Assembly (NCBI RefSeq): GCF_035982055.1
Contig: NZ_CP108427.1
Span: forward strand, 9,299,001-9,363,000
DNA length: 64,000 nt
Reading direction: 5' to 3'
Origin: Streptomyces sp. NBC_01288
Lineage (GTDB): Bacteria; Actinomycetota; Actinomycetes; Streptomycetales; Streptomycetaceae
Shown here: positions 1 to 8,827 of the stretch, one piece after another
Numbering within the stretch: position 1 is the stretch's first letter
How the letters are laid out: every line of letters begins with the position of its first letter
Translations under genes and position numbers: made by a program
The notes under the pieces: generated by a model
Seen by the model: the letters and a program-made list of their open reading frames with translations, nothing else
What the model was told of the DNA's origin: nothing
The model's database searches: none

Positions 1-2
1 TT

Positions 3-431
3 TCCCTCTTCGGTGTCGCCGGCTACCTGGCCGTTTCGGCCGTCGGGCGCCTGGGGCTTGTCGGCAACGAGCTGACCATGCGGGTCACGGACTGCGAGGC
101 GTCCGCGCCGGCCACGACATCGCGGGGCGGCGGTCATCCCGACCTCGACTGCAAGGGGTTCGTCGATCCGGCGCAGGACTCCGGCGGCGGCACACGCCGG
201 ATCACGGCGACCGGCTTCTCCTCCGAACCCGTCTTCGGCGCGCCGGTCAAAGTGGCCGAGGAGCCGTGGGGATCCTGGGTGCCGGTGGATCAGGGCGACT
301 GGAACCGGCTGGGCCGCGCGCTCTCCCCACTTATTCCGCTCGCCTTCGCGGGCTTGTTCGCCAAGGTGCCCGTCGCCGCTTACCGCCGGAGGAAGAACTC
401 CCGGCGGCCGCCCGCGGAGGCCCCGGCGTAG
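3..431 (+). CDS. C-terminal part of a small membrane protein (5' end outside window)
   Basis: The reading frame is open from the window edge to TAG at 429-431, so only the C-terminal 142 residues are visible. They begin inside a hydrophobic segment (SLFGVAGYLAVSAVG), continue with a soluble Cys- and Gly-rich stretch of about 85 residues holding two cysteines, then a second hydrophobic segment (LSPLIPLAFAGLFAKVPVA) and a short basic tail with RRRK. This is a two-helix membrane protein with an extracytoplasmic loop. I do not recognise the family. It lies just upstream of the stress/low-oxygen genes on the same strand, but 218 bp and a regulatory-looking region separate them, so it is probably not in their operon. 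Confidence 0.6.
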   Translation, partial: SLFGVAGYLAVSAVGRLGLVGNELTMRVTDCEASAPATTSRGGGHPDLDCKGFVDPAQDSGGGTRRITATGFSSEPVFGAPVKVAEEPWGSWVPVDQGDWNRLGRALSPLIPLAFAGLFAKVPVAAYRRRKNSRRPPAEAPA

Positions 432-517
432 CACCCGGTGCGGAAGGGACTGCGCTCCCGACGCCGGCGCGGGGCCCGTCGGGCGGGACGACGTCCAGCG
501 GCACACTCCGTCGCCCG

Positions 518-555
518 GGGCCCAACCGGCCCTGCGGAAGGGGCCGTTCGGCCGG
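518..555 (+). promoter_or_regulatory. Tandem DosR/DevR-like boxes upstream of the DoxX-type gene
   Basis: Two imperfect G/C palindromes lie about 22 bp apart: GGCCCAACCGGCCC (519-532) and GGGCCGTTCGGCCG (541-554). They sit about 100 bp before the DoxX-like start. A second, better pair lies before the universal stress gene at 1338-1371. DosR/DevR response regulators bind paired 14-18-bp boxes of the form GGGnC...GnCCC in front of universal stress and redox genes. The assignment rests on motif resemblance and gene content; the spacing of about two helical turns supports cooperative binding. Confidence 0.45.
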
Positions 556-649
556 GCAGCGGCGGACCAACGGCATCAGGTGGCCGGCGGCCCGGCGCAC
601 AAGAGTGAGGGTGCGACGAACGACCCGACACCTCGAAAGGACCCCGATC

Positions 650-1276
650 ATGGCCGTGCACGAGCCCCCGCACCGCAGCTCCGGCTTCCATCTGCCGACG
701 TTCGCCAGGAACGGATCCGCGTCCGACGGCGCCGTGACGGCAGCCGCCCCGGCGACCACCACGACGCGTGCCCACGCCTTCGCGTCCCTGCGTCTACTGA
801 CCGGGTTCGTCTTCCTGTGGGCCTTCCTCGACAAGACGTTCGGCCTTGGTTACGCGACTCCGTCCGGCAAGGCCTGGCTCGACGGCGGCTCGCCCACGAA
901 AGGCTTTCTGAGTTCGGTGGCGGCGGGCCCGATGGAGTCGACGTTCCACGACTGGGCCGGTGCCGGCTGGGCGGACTGGCTGTTCATGCTCGGTCTGCTC
1001 GCCGTCGGGGTCGCGCTGACGGCAGGTGTCGCGCTGCGGCTCGCGGCCGTGGCGGGGACCGCGATGATGGCGCTGATGTGGCTGGCCGAGTGGCCGCCGG
1101 CGAAGCACCTGTCGGACGGCTCGCCGAGCATGTCGTCGAACCCGTTCGTCGACTACCACCTCGTCTATGCCGTGGTCCTCATCGCCCTCGCGGTCGCGGG
1201 CGCCGGTGCCACCTGGGGTCTCGGCAAGCTCTGGTCCACCCTGCCGATCGTCCGCGACCACACCTGGCTGCGCTGA
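650..1276 (+). CDS. DoxX-like integral membrane protein
   Basis: This is a 208-residue protein. ATG at 650 follows a GAAAGGA ribosome site at 635-641. A polar N-terminal 40 residues precede a DoxX-type first helix (SLRLLTGFVFLWAFLDKTFG), then two adjacent helices around residues 110-150 and a last one around 165-190. The loop with GWADWLF and the WPPAKH motif are typical of the DoxX/TQO-small-subunit group found in actinomycetes. These proteins are linked to respiratory or quinone redox chemistry, but few are characterised. Paired palindromes upstream and a strong terminator downstream make it a single-gene unit, probably co-regulated with the stress proteins that follow. Function beyond family is inferred. 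Confidence 0.75.
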   Translation: MAVHEPPHRSSGFHLPTFARNGSASDGAVTAAAPATTTTRAHAFASLRLLTGFVFLWAFLDKTFGLGYATPSGKAWLDGGSPTKGFLSSVAAGPMESTFHDWAGAGWADWLFMLGLLAVGVALTAGVALRLAAVAGTAMMALMWLAEWPPAKHLSDGSPSMSSNPFVDYHLVYAVVLIALAVAGAGATWGLGKLWSTLPIVRDHTWLR

Positions 1277-1294
1277 CCTGACCGCGGAAGAGGC

Positions 1295-1322
1295 GGTGGG
1301 CCCCCTGGCGAGGGGGCCCACC
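1295..1322 (+). terminator. Intrinsic-type hairpin after the DoxX-like gene
   Basis: A perfect 11-bp stem (GGTGGGCCCCC, 1295-1305, pairing with 1312-1322) closes a 6-nt loop 19 bp after the stop codon. There is no U-tract, as is usual in Streptomyces. It separates the DoxX-like gene from the regulatory region of the universal stress operon. Confidence 0.8.
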
Positions 1323-1337
1323 CTCCGGCTGCCCATT

Positions 1338-1371
1338 GGGCCGATCGGCCCCCTTCGGGGACCTGCGGCCC
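1338..1371 (+). promoter_or_regulatory. Tandem DosR/DevR-like boxes upstream of the usp-usp-xfp genes
   Basis: A perfect 14-bp palindrome GGGCCGATCGGCCC (1338-1351) is followed by GGGACCTGCGGCCC (1358-1371), 20 bp start to start and 61 bp before the first universal stress gene. GGGAC/GGCCC half-sites in a pair match the layout of DosR/DevR targets. This is the best-conserved of the two pairs in the window. Confidence 0.55.
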
Positions 1372-1431
1372 TGCCGCGGGAACCCCTACGGCACGAAGCT
1401 GGAATCAGACATCCGTTCAGGAGGCAGAGCC

Positions 1432-2325
1432 ATGGTCCGCAGTGTTGTCGCAGGTCTCGACGGTTCCCCCGAGAGCCGTGCCGCCGTCGAATGGGCGGCC
1501 GGCGAGGCGGAACTGCGCGGTCTGCCGTTGAAGGTCGTCCACGTCCGGGAGCCCGCCCCGGACCCGTTGGCCCAGGCCCCGCTGCTGGGTGCCGAGACCC
1601 AGCAGGACTGGAGCGAGCGGATTCCGCGTGAGGCGGCCGAGGGCCTGCGGCTGCGTCACCCCGGCGTGGACGTGACCGTGCAGCGGGTGACCGGCACGCC
1701 CGCGGACGCTCTGGTGGACGCGTCGAAGGACGACGACCTGCTGGTCCTCGGCTCCCGCGGGCTGAGCGGCGTCGGCGGATTCCTCGTCGGTTCCGTCGGC
1801 CTCTCCGTCGTGGCGCGCGCCGAACTGCCCGTGGTCCTGGTCCGGGCCGGCGAACAGGCCGCCGACGAGGACGAGACCGACCCGGCGTCCGCCACTCCGC
1901 CCCGGCCCGTGGTGCTCGGCCTCGACGCCGACGGCCCGGCCGACGCGGTGATCGAGTTCGCGTTCGCCGAGGCCGCCCGACGCGACACCGCCCTGCGCGT
2001 CGTCTACGGCTGGAACCTCCCGCCGTGCTACGCCTACGGCCTCGCGCTGGACGCGGGCCTGAACGAGGAACTCTCCCGTGAGGAGACCGACTCCCTCACC
2101 GAGGCCCTGCGCCCGTGGCGCCAGAAGCACCCCGACATCGAGGTCGTCCTGGAGCCCCGCGCCGGCAGCGCGGCCGATCACCTGGTGGACGCCTCCCGTG
2201 CGGCCTCCCTCGTCGTCATCGGCCGCCGGATCCGCCACGGTGCGTTCGGCGCCCACATCGGCCCGGTCGCGCACGGCGTCCTGCACCACTCCACCGCCCC
2301 CGTGGCCGTCGTCGCACACGACTGA
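1432..2325 (+). CDS. Universal stress protein, tandem UspA domains
   Basis: This is a 297-residue cytoplasmic protein with two UspA domains (about 1-145 and 155-297). ATG 1432 is preceded by AGGAGG at 1419-1424; an upstream in-frame start would lack a ribosome site. Domain 1 keeps the ATP-binding signature G-x2-G-x9-G-S (GSRGLSGVGGFLVGS), whereas domain 2 has GRRIRHGAFGAHIG and lacks it, so only the first half is expected to bind nucleotide. Double-domain USPs of this kind are members of actinobacterial hypoxia and dormancy regulons. The next USP gene starts 12 bp after the stop, and its ribosome site overlaps this stop codon, so the two are cotranscribed and probably coupled. Confidence 0.9.
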   Translation: MVRSVVAGLDGSPESRAAVEWAAGEAELRGLPLKVVHVREPAPDPLAQAPLLGAETQQDWSERIPREAAEGLRLRHPGVDVTVQRVTGTPADALVDASKDDDLLVLGSRGLSGVGGFLVGSVGLSVVARAELPVVLVRAGEQAADEDETDPASATPPRPVVLGLDADGPADAVIEFAFAEAARRDTALRVVYGWNLPPCYAYGLALDAGLNEELSREETDSLTEALRPWRQKHPDIEVVLEPRAGSAADHLVDASRAASLVVIGRRIRHGAFGAHIGPVAHGVLHHSTAPVAVVAHD

Positions 2326-2337
2326 GGAGCAGCCGTC

Positions 2338-3288
2338 ATGAAGGAAGCCGTTGTAGGAGCGTCCGGTGAGCCCCTCGTCATGGACGACCGCCCCGATCCC
2401 GGGTCCGGCCCCGGGACGGACCTCCCGATCGTCGTCGGCGTCGACGGCTCCGAGCCGAGCCTGCGGGCCGTCGACTGGGCGGCCGACGAGGCCGTACTGC
2501 GCGGGGTGCCGCTACGACTGGTGTACGCCTCGCTCTGGGAACGGTACGAGGGCACCTCCCTCGCCGACGACCACGACAAGCCGTCCGAACAGGTGCGGGC
2601 CGAGGACATCGTCGACACGGCCGCCCGACGCGCCCACAACCGCCGACCCGACGTGAAGATCTCCACCGACGTCCTGGCCGAGGAACCCGAGTACGCGCTG
2701 GTGCGGGAGAGCCGCAGCGCCTCCGTGCTGGTGACGGGCACCCGCGGCCGCAGCGGTCTCGCCGAGGCACTGCTGGGCTCCGTGAGCCTGACCCTCGCCG
2801 GGCACGCCCAGTGCCCGATGGTCGTCGTGCGCGGCGACCACGACAACCAGGCCCGGACCGGCACGCCCGGCCGCGTCGTCGTGGGGGTCGGAGAGAAGCC
2901 GGCGGGCTCGGCGGCGGTGCGCTTCGCCTTCGAGGAGGCGCGACGGCGTCGAGTGCAGGTGGAGGCCGTACGGGCCTGGCGTTGGCCCGCCCGCGAGTCC
3001 ACCGACCATGCGCTGATGGCCGGCGAACCCGCCCGACTGCACGAGCAGCAGGCGGTGGAGGCGCTGGAAGCGGCGCTCCAGGACGCCCCCGCCGATGTCG
3101 CGTCACTCCGCCGTGCGGTCGAGGGCCACACCCGGACGGTGCTGGTGGACGCCTCGCGCGGCGCCGACCTCCTGGTCGTCGGAGCCAAGCGCCGACCCGG
3201 GCACTACGGCCTCCAACTGGGCCGGGTGGCACACGGAGTGCTGCACCACTCGCCCTGCCCGGTGGTCATCGTGCCCGAGCACGCATGA
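2338..3288 (+). CDS. Universal stress protein, tandem UspA domains
   Basis: This is a 316-residue protein. ATG 2338 follows GAGGAG, which overlaps the stop of the preceding gene. A 35-residue polar extension leads into two UspA domains. The first has the full ATP motif (GTRGRSGLAEALLGS); the second has GAKRRPGHYGLQLG and is degenerate, the same asymmetry as in its neighbour, which suggests that the pair arose by gene duplication. Both end in an HGVLHHS-type segment. The phosphoketolase gene starts 89 bp downstream with no terminator visible between, so the three may form one stress operon driven from the boxes at 1338-1371. Confidence 0.9.
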   Translation: MKEAVVGASGEPLVMDDRPDPGSGPGTDLPIVVGVDGSEPSLRAVDWAADEAVLRGVPLRLVYASLWERYEGTSLADDHDKPSEQVRAEDIVDTAARRAHNRRPDVKISTDVLAEEPEYALVRESRSASVLVTGTRGRSGLAEALLGSVSLTLAGHAQCPMVVVRGDHDNQARTGTPGRVVVGVGEKPAGSAAVRFAFEEARRRRVQVEAVRAWRWPARESTDHALMAGEPARLHEQQAVEALEAALQDAPADVASLRRAVEGHTRTVLVDASRGADLLVVGAKRRPGHYGLQLGRVAHGVLHHSPCPVVIVPEHA

Positions 3289-3377
3289 GCACGATCGTCC
3301 CCAACTCCGCCTGCTGACGCAGTAGTTCCGCCTCCAACGTCCCCGTTGAACCATGCCGATGACTTCCGGAGCCCCCG

Positions 3378-5768
3378 ATGCCCAAGGCCGAACACCTCGA
3401 CCCGACTGCACCTTCCGACCTGTCCGACGATGAACTGCGCACCCTGGACGCCCACTGGCGCGCCGCCAACTACCTTGCCGTAGGCCAGATCTACCTCATG
3501 GCGAACCCGCTCCTGACCGAGCCCCTGAAGCCGGAGCACATCAAGCCGAGGCTGCTGGGCCACTGGGGTACCTCGCCCGGCCTCAACCTCGTGTACACCC
3601 ACCTCAACCGCGTGATCAAGGCGCGCGGCCTGGACGCGTTGTGCGTGTGGGGACCGGGGCACGGCGGTCCGTCCGTGGTCGCCAACTCCTGGCTGGAGGG
3701 CAGCTACAGCGAGACCTATCCGAACGTCTCGCGCGACGGGGCCGGTATGGAACGGCTGTTCCGACAGTTCTCCTTCCCCGGCGGCGTCCCCAGCCATGTG
3801 GCACCCGAGACGCCCGGTTCCATCCACGAGGGCGGCGAACTCGGCTACTCTCTCGCGCACGCCTACGGTGCCGCCTTCGACAACCCGGACCTCCTGGTCA
3901 CCTGCGTCATCGGCGACGGGGAGGCGGAGACCGGCCCTCTCGCCGCCGCCTGGCACTCCAACAAGTTCCTCGACCCGGTCCACGACGGCGCCGTCCTGCC
4001 GATCCTGCACCTCAACGGCTACAAGATCGCCAACCCGACGATCCTCTCCCGCCTCCCCGAGTCCGAACTCGACGAACTGCTGCGCGGCTACGGCCACGAC
4101 CCGATCCATGTGACCGGCGACGACCCGCTCCAGGTGCACCGTGCGATGGCCGCCGCGTTCGACGACGCGCTGGACCGCATCGCCGTGATGCAGCGCACGG
4201 CCCGCGAGGACGGCGTGAGTGAGCGGGTGCACTGGCCGATGATCGTGCTGCGTACCCCGAAGGGCTGGACCGGACCCGCCGAGGTCGACGGCGTCCCCGT
4301 CGAGGGGACCTGGCGCGCACACCAGGTCCCGCTGTCCGAGGTACGCGAAAACCCGGAGCACCTAAGGCAGTTGGAGGCCTGGCTGCGCTCCTACCACCCG
4401 GAGAAGGTCTTCGGCCCGGACGGCCGGCCCGTCGAGGACGTCCTCGCCTGCGTACCCGAGGGCGCCAAGCGCCTCGGCTCCAGCCCGTACGCCAACGGCG
4501 GTCTCCTCGTCCGCGATCTGCCCATCCCGTCCCTCGACCGCTTCGCCGTCCCCGTCGACAAGCCGGGCACGACCCTCCACGAGCCCACGCGCATCCTGGG
4601 CGACCTCCTCGAACAGGTCATGCACGACACCGCGGCCAGCCGCGACTTCCGCCTCGTAGGCCCCGACGAGACCGCCTCCAACCGTCTCCAGGCCGTCTTC
4701 AACGCCAGCGGCAAGGCCTGGCAGGCCCAACTCCTGCCGGTCGACGAGCACTTGGACCGACACGGCCGGGTGATGGAGATCCTCTCCGAACACACCTGCC
4801 AGGGCTGGCTGGAGGGCTACCTCCTCACCGGCCGGCACGGACTGTTCTCCTGCTACGAGGCGTTCGTGCACATCGTCGACTCGATGGTCAACCAGCACAT
4901 CAAGTGGCTGAAGACATCGAGGGAGTTGACGTGGCGGGCACCGATCGCCTCCCTCAACTACCTTCTGACGTCCCATGTATGGCGCCAGGACCACAACGGT
5001 TTCTCGCACCAGGACCCCGGCTTCGTCGACCACGTCCTCAACAAGAGCCCCGAGGTCGTGCGGGTCTACCTTCCGCCGGACGCCAACACCCTTCTCTCCG
5101 TGGCCGATCACGTCCTGCGCAGCCGCGACTACGTCAACGTGGTCGTCGCCGGCAAACAGCCCTGCTTCGACTGGCTCTCCATGGACCAGGCCCGCGCCCA
5201 CTGCGCGCGCGGCGCCGGGATCTGGGAGTGGGCCGGCACCGAGAACGGCGGCGAACCCGACGTCGTCCTCGCCTGCGCCGGCGACGTCCCCACCCTGGAG
5301 GTGCTGGCCGCCGCCCAGTTGCTCCGCCGCCACCTGCCCGACCTCGCCGTGCGTGTCGTCAACGTGGTCGACATGACGAGGCTCATGCCCCGCGACGAAC
5401 ACCCGCACGGGATGAGCGACTTCGAGTACGACGGCCTGTTCACCACCGACAGGCCGGTCATCTTCGCCTACCACGGCTACCCGTGGCTCATCCACCGCCT
5501 CGCCTACCGCCGTGCCGGTCACGCCAACCTGCACGTGCGCGGCTACAAGGAGTCCGGCACCACGACCACACCCTTCGACATGGTCGTCCGCAACGACCTC
5601 GACCGCTACCGCCTGGTCATGGACGTCATCGACCGCGTCCCCGGCCTCGCCGTGCGTGCCGCCGCCCTACGCCAGCAGATGGCCGACGCCCGCACCCGCC
5701 ACCACGCCTGGATCCGTGAGCACGGAACCGACCTGCCGGAGGTCGCCGACTGGACCTGGAACGCCTGA
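3378..5768 (+). CDS. xfp: Phosphoketolase (xylulose-5-P / fructose-6-P)
   Basis: This 796-residue protein has the usual length for Xfp. It cleaves xylulose 5-phosphate or fructose 6-phosphate with inorganic phosphate to acetyl phosphate plus glyceraldehyde 3-phosphate or erythrose 4-phosphate, using thiamine diphosphate and Mg2+. The family blocks are present: GHGGPSVVANSWLEG near residue 95, the ThDP/Mg site GDGEAETGPLA near 180, NGYKIANPTI near 215 and the C-terminal YHGYPWLIHRLAYRR. ATG 3378 is the first in-frame start; two ATGs just upstream are out of frame. Together with the universal stress proteins it would give acetyl phosphate, hence ATP, without NADH production when oxygen is scarce. 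Confidence 0.95.
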   Translation: MPKAEHLDPTAPSDLSDDELRTLDAHWRAANYLAVGQIYLMANPLLTEPLKPEHIKPRLLGHWGTSPGLNLVYTHLNRVIKARGLDALCVWGPGHGGPSVVANSWLEGSYSETYPNVSRDGAGMERLFRQFSFPGGVPSHVAPETPGSIHEGGELGYSLAHAYGAAFDNPDLLVTCVIGDGEAETGPLAAAWHSNKFLDPVHDGAVLPILHLNGYKIANPTILSRLPESELDELLRGYGHDPIHVTGDDPLQVHRAMAAAFDDALDRIAVMQRTAREDGVSERVHWPMIVLRTPKGWTGPAEVDGVPVEGTWRAHQVPLSEVRENPEHLRQLEAWLRSYHPEKVFGPDGRPVEDVLACVPEGAKRLGSSPYANGGLLVRDLPIPSLDRFAVPVDKPGTTLHEPTRILGDLLEQVMHDTAASRDFRLVGPDETASNRLQAVFNASGKAWQAQLLPVDEHLDRHGRVMEILSEHTCQGWLEGYLLTGRHGLFSCYEAFVHIVDSMVNQHIKWLKTSRELTWRAPIASLNYLLTSHVWRQDHNGFSHQDPGFVDHVLNKSPEVVRVYLPPDANTLLSVADHVLRSRDYVNVVVAGKQPCFDWLSMDQARAHCARGAGIWEWAGTENGGEPDVVLACAGDVPTLEVLAAAQLLRRHLPDLAVRVVNVVDMTRLMPRDEHPHGMSDFEYDGLFTTDRPVIFAYHGYPWLIHRLAYRRAGHANLHVRGYKESGTTTTPFDMVVRNDLDRYRLVMDVIDRVPGLAVRAAALRQQMADARTRHHAWIREHGTDLPEVADWTWNA

Positions 5769-6065
5769 CGCGCCCGTAGATCCCCTGCGCCGCAAAGGAG
5801 TTGCCGAGAGCGCGGCAGTGCTCCCTGAGCGTGGCCCCACGGCGCGTTATGACTCGGCCACGACGACGTAGAGGGTCACCGCCGCGAGTCCGACCTCTGT
5901 CGCGAGCCGGGGGGAGCTGCCTGCCGATGTGGGCGTTGCGGATGACCTCGTTCCGATTACGATTGGCAGACCAGGCTTTGGCGGTGTGACAGGGGCCCGC
6001 CGCCGCCCCGTTCGGTGCCACTGGTCGGCGACATACCGCGGCCCCTGCCCTGGCGGGTGAGCCGA
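5769..6065. other. Intergenic region without a recognisable gene
   Basis: About 300 bp lie between the convergent phosphoketolase and MFS genes. Short open frames exist on both strands but have no ribosome site or recognisable sequence. No clear terminator hairpin was found. A moderately AT-richer patch lies around 5940-5975. Confidence 0.5.
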
Positions 6066-7316
6066 TCAAGTCGTCGGAAGGTGAGGCGGGGTCTCGGAGC
6101 CGGTCCGGCGCCTCCACGCGGCGCGCGCATGGGTCGCGGCCAGGACTGCCATCGCGGAGGCGGCCGCCGCGGCGATCGCGAAGCCGCCGTGTGCGCCGTA
6201 CGCGTCCACCGCGCGTCCGGACAGCGCCGCCGCCGCGGCGGAGCCGGCGGCGCTTGCCGAGTTCAGCCAGGTGAACGCCTGGGTGAGAGCGGCCCGGTGG
6301 ACGGATGCCGCGGTGAGCACCGAGGAGAGCACCAGGATCGGGGGGACGGTCAGGCCGGTGACGGCGAGCGTGAGCCCCAGCCCCGGAAAAGAGTCGGCTA
6401 CGAGCAGTGGCAGGCAGCTCAGTGCCAACCCGGCGGCCACGAGGGCGAGTTGTGCCTGCGGCGCGGCGCGCCACCGGCGCAGACCGTAAATCCCCCCGGC
6501 CAGCAGGCCGGCGCAGTTCGACACCGCGTACAGCGGCGCGGCCGTGCCCGCCGCGCCGTGCTCCACGGCGAAGGCCGTCACCGAGACCTGTACGGCGCCG
6601 AAGTACAGGCCCAGGGTGAGGTTGACGCCGACCTGCGCCGCGAAACCCGACCGCAGCAGCGAGCGGCCCGCGCGTCGGCGCCCGGCAGCGTCGGCTGTCG
6701 CTGTCGCTGTCGCTGTCGCCGGTGCTGTGCGGCGCTGCGTGGCGAAGGCCAGCCCGCCGCCGACCACCAAGGTCGTGGCCAGCGCCATGCCATGGGCCGG
6801 GCCGCTGTTCGCCCCGACCGTGCTGATCAGGGCCGGTCCGGCCAGGTAGCACAGCCCGTTGCCCAGCGATTCCAGGGCGAAGGCGGTGGGCAGAGCCGCG
6901 GTCCGCTCGCCGTGCAGCAGCGCCGACCAGCGGGCGGCCGACAGCGCGCCGAGCTGCGGGATCGTGGCGCCCACCAGCGCTGCGGCCGCCGTCATCAGCC
7001 AAGGGGGACTGCCGTTTTCGACCAGGGCCAGCAGCGAGACCACGGCGGTGGCGTGGGCGAGGAGGACCGGTGGCAGCACGCGGGTCTGGCCGAAGTGGTC
7101 GATCAGCCGGGCGAGTTGGGGCCCGGCCAGTGCCTCGGCGACGGCGAAACCGCCGGTCACCAGGCCGCCCACGGCGTAGGAGCCGGTCTGGCCGTGGACC
7201 AGCCAGACGATGCCGAGGCCGGTCATGGCGATGCCGAGGCGGCCTGTGGTGGCGGTGAGGTAGAAGGCTGCGGCACCGGGGGTGCGGAGCAGGGTGCGAT
7301 AGGTCGCCGACGACAC
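6066..7316 (-). CDS. MFS transporter
   Basis: This 416-residue polytopic protein has about 12 hydrophobic segments. GTG at 7316 is chosen because AAAGGGAC sits 8 nt before it; the longer frame to 7352 has no ribosome site. The first half carries the MFS-type loop RLIDHFGQTR; the two halves are joined by an Ala/Thr-rich linker (TATATATATADAAGRRRAGR) encoded by a short GCTGTC tandem repeat around 6694-6720, which may vary in length by slippage. The sequence is of the putative exporter type seen in many actinomycetes, and the substrate cannot be inferred. It stands alone, divergent from a GntR gene 418 bp away. Confidence 0.8.
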   Translation of the reverse strand: MSSATYRTLLRTPGAAAFYLTATTGRLGIAMTGLGIVWLVHGQTGSYAVGGLVTGGFAVAEALAGPQLARLIDHFGQTRVLPPVLLAHATAVVSLLALVENGSPPWLMTAAAALVGATIPQLGALSAARWSALLHGERTAALPTAFALESLGNGLCYLAGPALISTVGANSGPAHGMALATTLVVGGGLAFATQRRTAPATATATATADAAGRRRAGRSLLRSGFAAQVGVNLTLGLYFGAVQVSVTAFAVEHGAAGTAAPLYAVSNCAGLLAGGIYGLRRWRAAPQAQLALVAAGLALSCLPLLVADSFPGLGLTLAVTGLTVPPILVLSSVLTAASVHRAALTQAFTWLNSASAAGSAAAAALSGRAVDAYGAHGGFAIAAAAASAMAVLAATHARAAWRRRTGSETPPHLPTT

Positions 7317-7734
7317 GGCGCGTCCCTTTCGCTGCCCGGCGGGGCGGACCACACGGGGTCGTCGGCGTCCTGATGTGCCGACCCGTGGTCAACGCCTGGA
7401 ACCGTCCAGTGCTGGCGTGGAACAGGGACGCGTGCCCCACGCCGACTCCGTCACCGGGCAGAGGTCTCTCAAGTGGTCTCGGGTGTACAGAAGAAGCGAG
7501 CCTAGGCTCTGCACACGGGCCGCGTCCAGACGGGCCGGATCAACACCTCACGCACGCCAAGACCCCAGCGGCATGCCTGCGCCCTCCGTCCGGCACGGCA
7601 GGCTCAGGGGCGGAACTCCCGCCAGCACGAGGGACAGTTCGCCGCGCAACCGGCGATGTTCCGCGCGCGGGCCGCTCACCCCGTCTACCTGGGTAAACTG
7701 AGGAAAACGCCAAGTGCCTTGAGAAGGAGTCGGG
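7317..7734. other. Divergent intergenic region between MFS and GntR genes
   Basis: No gene is supported here. Near the GntR start lie a small palindrome TACCTGGGTA (7686-7695) and the AAGGAG ribosome site at 7724-7729. The palindrome might be an autoregulatory site, but it is too short to claim. Confidence 0.4.
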
Positions 7735-8463
7735 ATGCCGCCGCACAGTCCTTCCGCGGCCGGGGCCCCGGACGAGGGCGAGGGTGACGAGCGGAGTGTG
7801 CCGCCCGTCCGGCAGGCGCTGTCGGACAGTGTGTACGAGCGCATCAAGGCGATGGTCATGGACCACGAGATCGCCCCCGGCGCCCGCGTCGGCATCGAAG
7901 CCCTCGCCCGCACCCTGAAGGTCTCGCCAACTCCCGTACGCGAGGCGCTCGCCCGGCTGGAGTCCGACGGTCTGGTGGTGAAGCGGGCGCTCTCCGGATA
8001 CCGGGCCACACAGTTGCTCACCCGTCAGGGTCTCGACGAACTCTTCGAAATGCGCCTGCTGTTGGAGCCCAGGACAGCCGCACTCGCCGCCGTGAACGCC
8101 ACCGAGACACAACTCGACGGCCTTGAGCGGATCGTCGAGCAGATGCAGGCCCACCCGAGCCCGAACGAACGGTACGCGTCCTACCGCGACTTCGCCGCCC
8201 TCGACCAGCGCTTCCACGAGGCGATCGGACAGGCCGCGCACCGACCGCTGCTGGCGGACGCGGTGGAACGGCTCCACGCGCATCTGCACATCTTCCGGCT
8301 CAGCAAGGTGGTCGGCGCCTGGGGGCCGACCGTCGCCGAGCACGAGCGGATCGTCCGTGCCGTTCTGCGCCGCAACCCGGAACGGGCGGCCGAGGCGATG
8401 ACGGAGCACCTCACACGCAGCCTGGAGCGGCAGATCGAGGACGGCGAGGGGTCCGGGTCCTGA
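7735..8463 (+). CDS. GntR-family regulator, FadR subfamily (FCD domain)
   Basis: This is a 242-residue DNA-binding protein. ATG 7735 follows AAGGAG. The N-terminal winged helix (about 27-95) holds the GntR signature VSPTPVREALARLESDGLV; the C-terminal all-helical FCD domain (about 100-225) keeps the metal-binding set FxMRLLLEP, DxxFHEAI and an H near the end (AEHERIVRAV, MTEHL). FCD regulators sense small carboxylates, often sugar acids. It is convergent with the sugar-acid transport and dehydratase operon on the other strand, 40 bp from its last gene, and is the obvious candidate for controlling it. Confidence 0.9.
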   Translation: MPPHSPSAAGAPDEGEGDERSVPPVRQALSDSVYERIKAMVMDHEIAPGARVGIEALARTLKVSPTPVREALARLESDGLVVKRALSGYRATQLLTRQGLDELFEMRLLLEPRTAALAAVNATETQLDGLERIVEQMQAHPSPNERYASYRDFAALDQRFHEAIGQAAHRPLLADAVERLHAHLHIFRLSKVVGAWGPTVAEHERIVRAVLRRNPERAAEAMTEHLTRSLERQIEDGEGSGS

Positions 8464-8503
8464 ACGGACGCCGTAGACAACGGAGTTGGGAGTCTGCCCC
8501 CGC

Positions 8504-8827
8504 TCACTCCATCAAGAACACCTGTTCCGCCGTGGCCCACCATTCGCCGGGCGCCGCCTCCGGCACGGGCACCTGGCAGGGGGCGGTGAGTTCCCACCAC
8601 CGCCGGGTGGCCTCGTCCTCGGCCATCAGGGCCAGGTCCGCCGCGAGATCGTCGCCGTGGTACTCGAAATAGCTGAACAGGCGGTCGCCCAGCAGATGGA
8701 TCGAGTAGTTGGAGATGTGGCTGCGCCGGATGCGGTCGAGCACCGGTTGGGGCACGTTTCGGTGCAACTCCCGGTATTCGTCGAGCTTTTCGGGGTGTAC
8801 GGCGATGACCTGGGCCACGCGCTTCAC
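8504..8827 (-). CDS. L-rhamnose/L-fucose mutarotase-like protein (DUF718)
   Basis: This is a 107-residue protein, normal for the RhaM-type family that interconverts alpha and beta anomers of 6-deoxy sugars. The GTG at 8827 overlaps the TGA of the ATPase gene (GTGA), indicating translational coupling. The catalytic Tyr and His lie in YRELHRNVP and the substrate-binding Trp pair in RRWWELTAP. It is the last gene of the sugar operon, and its presence suggests that the transported sugar is a deoxyhexose such as L-rhamnose or L-fucose. Confidence 0.88.
   Translation of the reverse strand: MKRVAQVIAVHPEKLDEYRELHRNVPQPVLDRIRRSHISNYSIHLLGDRLFSYFEYHGDDLAADLALMAEDEATRRWWELTAPCQVPVPEAAPGEWWATAEQVFLME

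Noticed and set aside
6694..6720. GCTGTC tandem repeat in the MFS gene as a phase-variation site
   Set aside because: The unit is six bases, so slippage would add or remove two residues in a linker and not switch the frame.
5626..7440. A 604-residue minus-strand open frame overlapping the MFS gene
   Set aside because: It is a high-G+C shadow of the phosphoketolase end and the MFS gene; it is Arg/Gly/Pro-rich and lacks a ribosome site and any fold.
7686..7695. Palindrome TACCTGGGTA before the GntR gene as an autoregulatory site
   Set aside because: It is only 10 bp, does not match the ATAGGAA repeats before the putative target operon, and could occur by chance.
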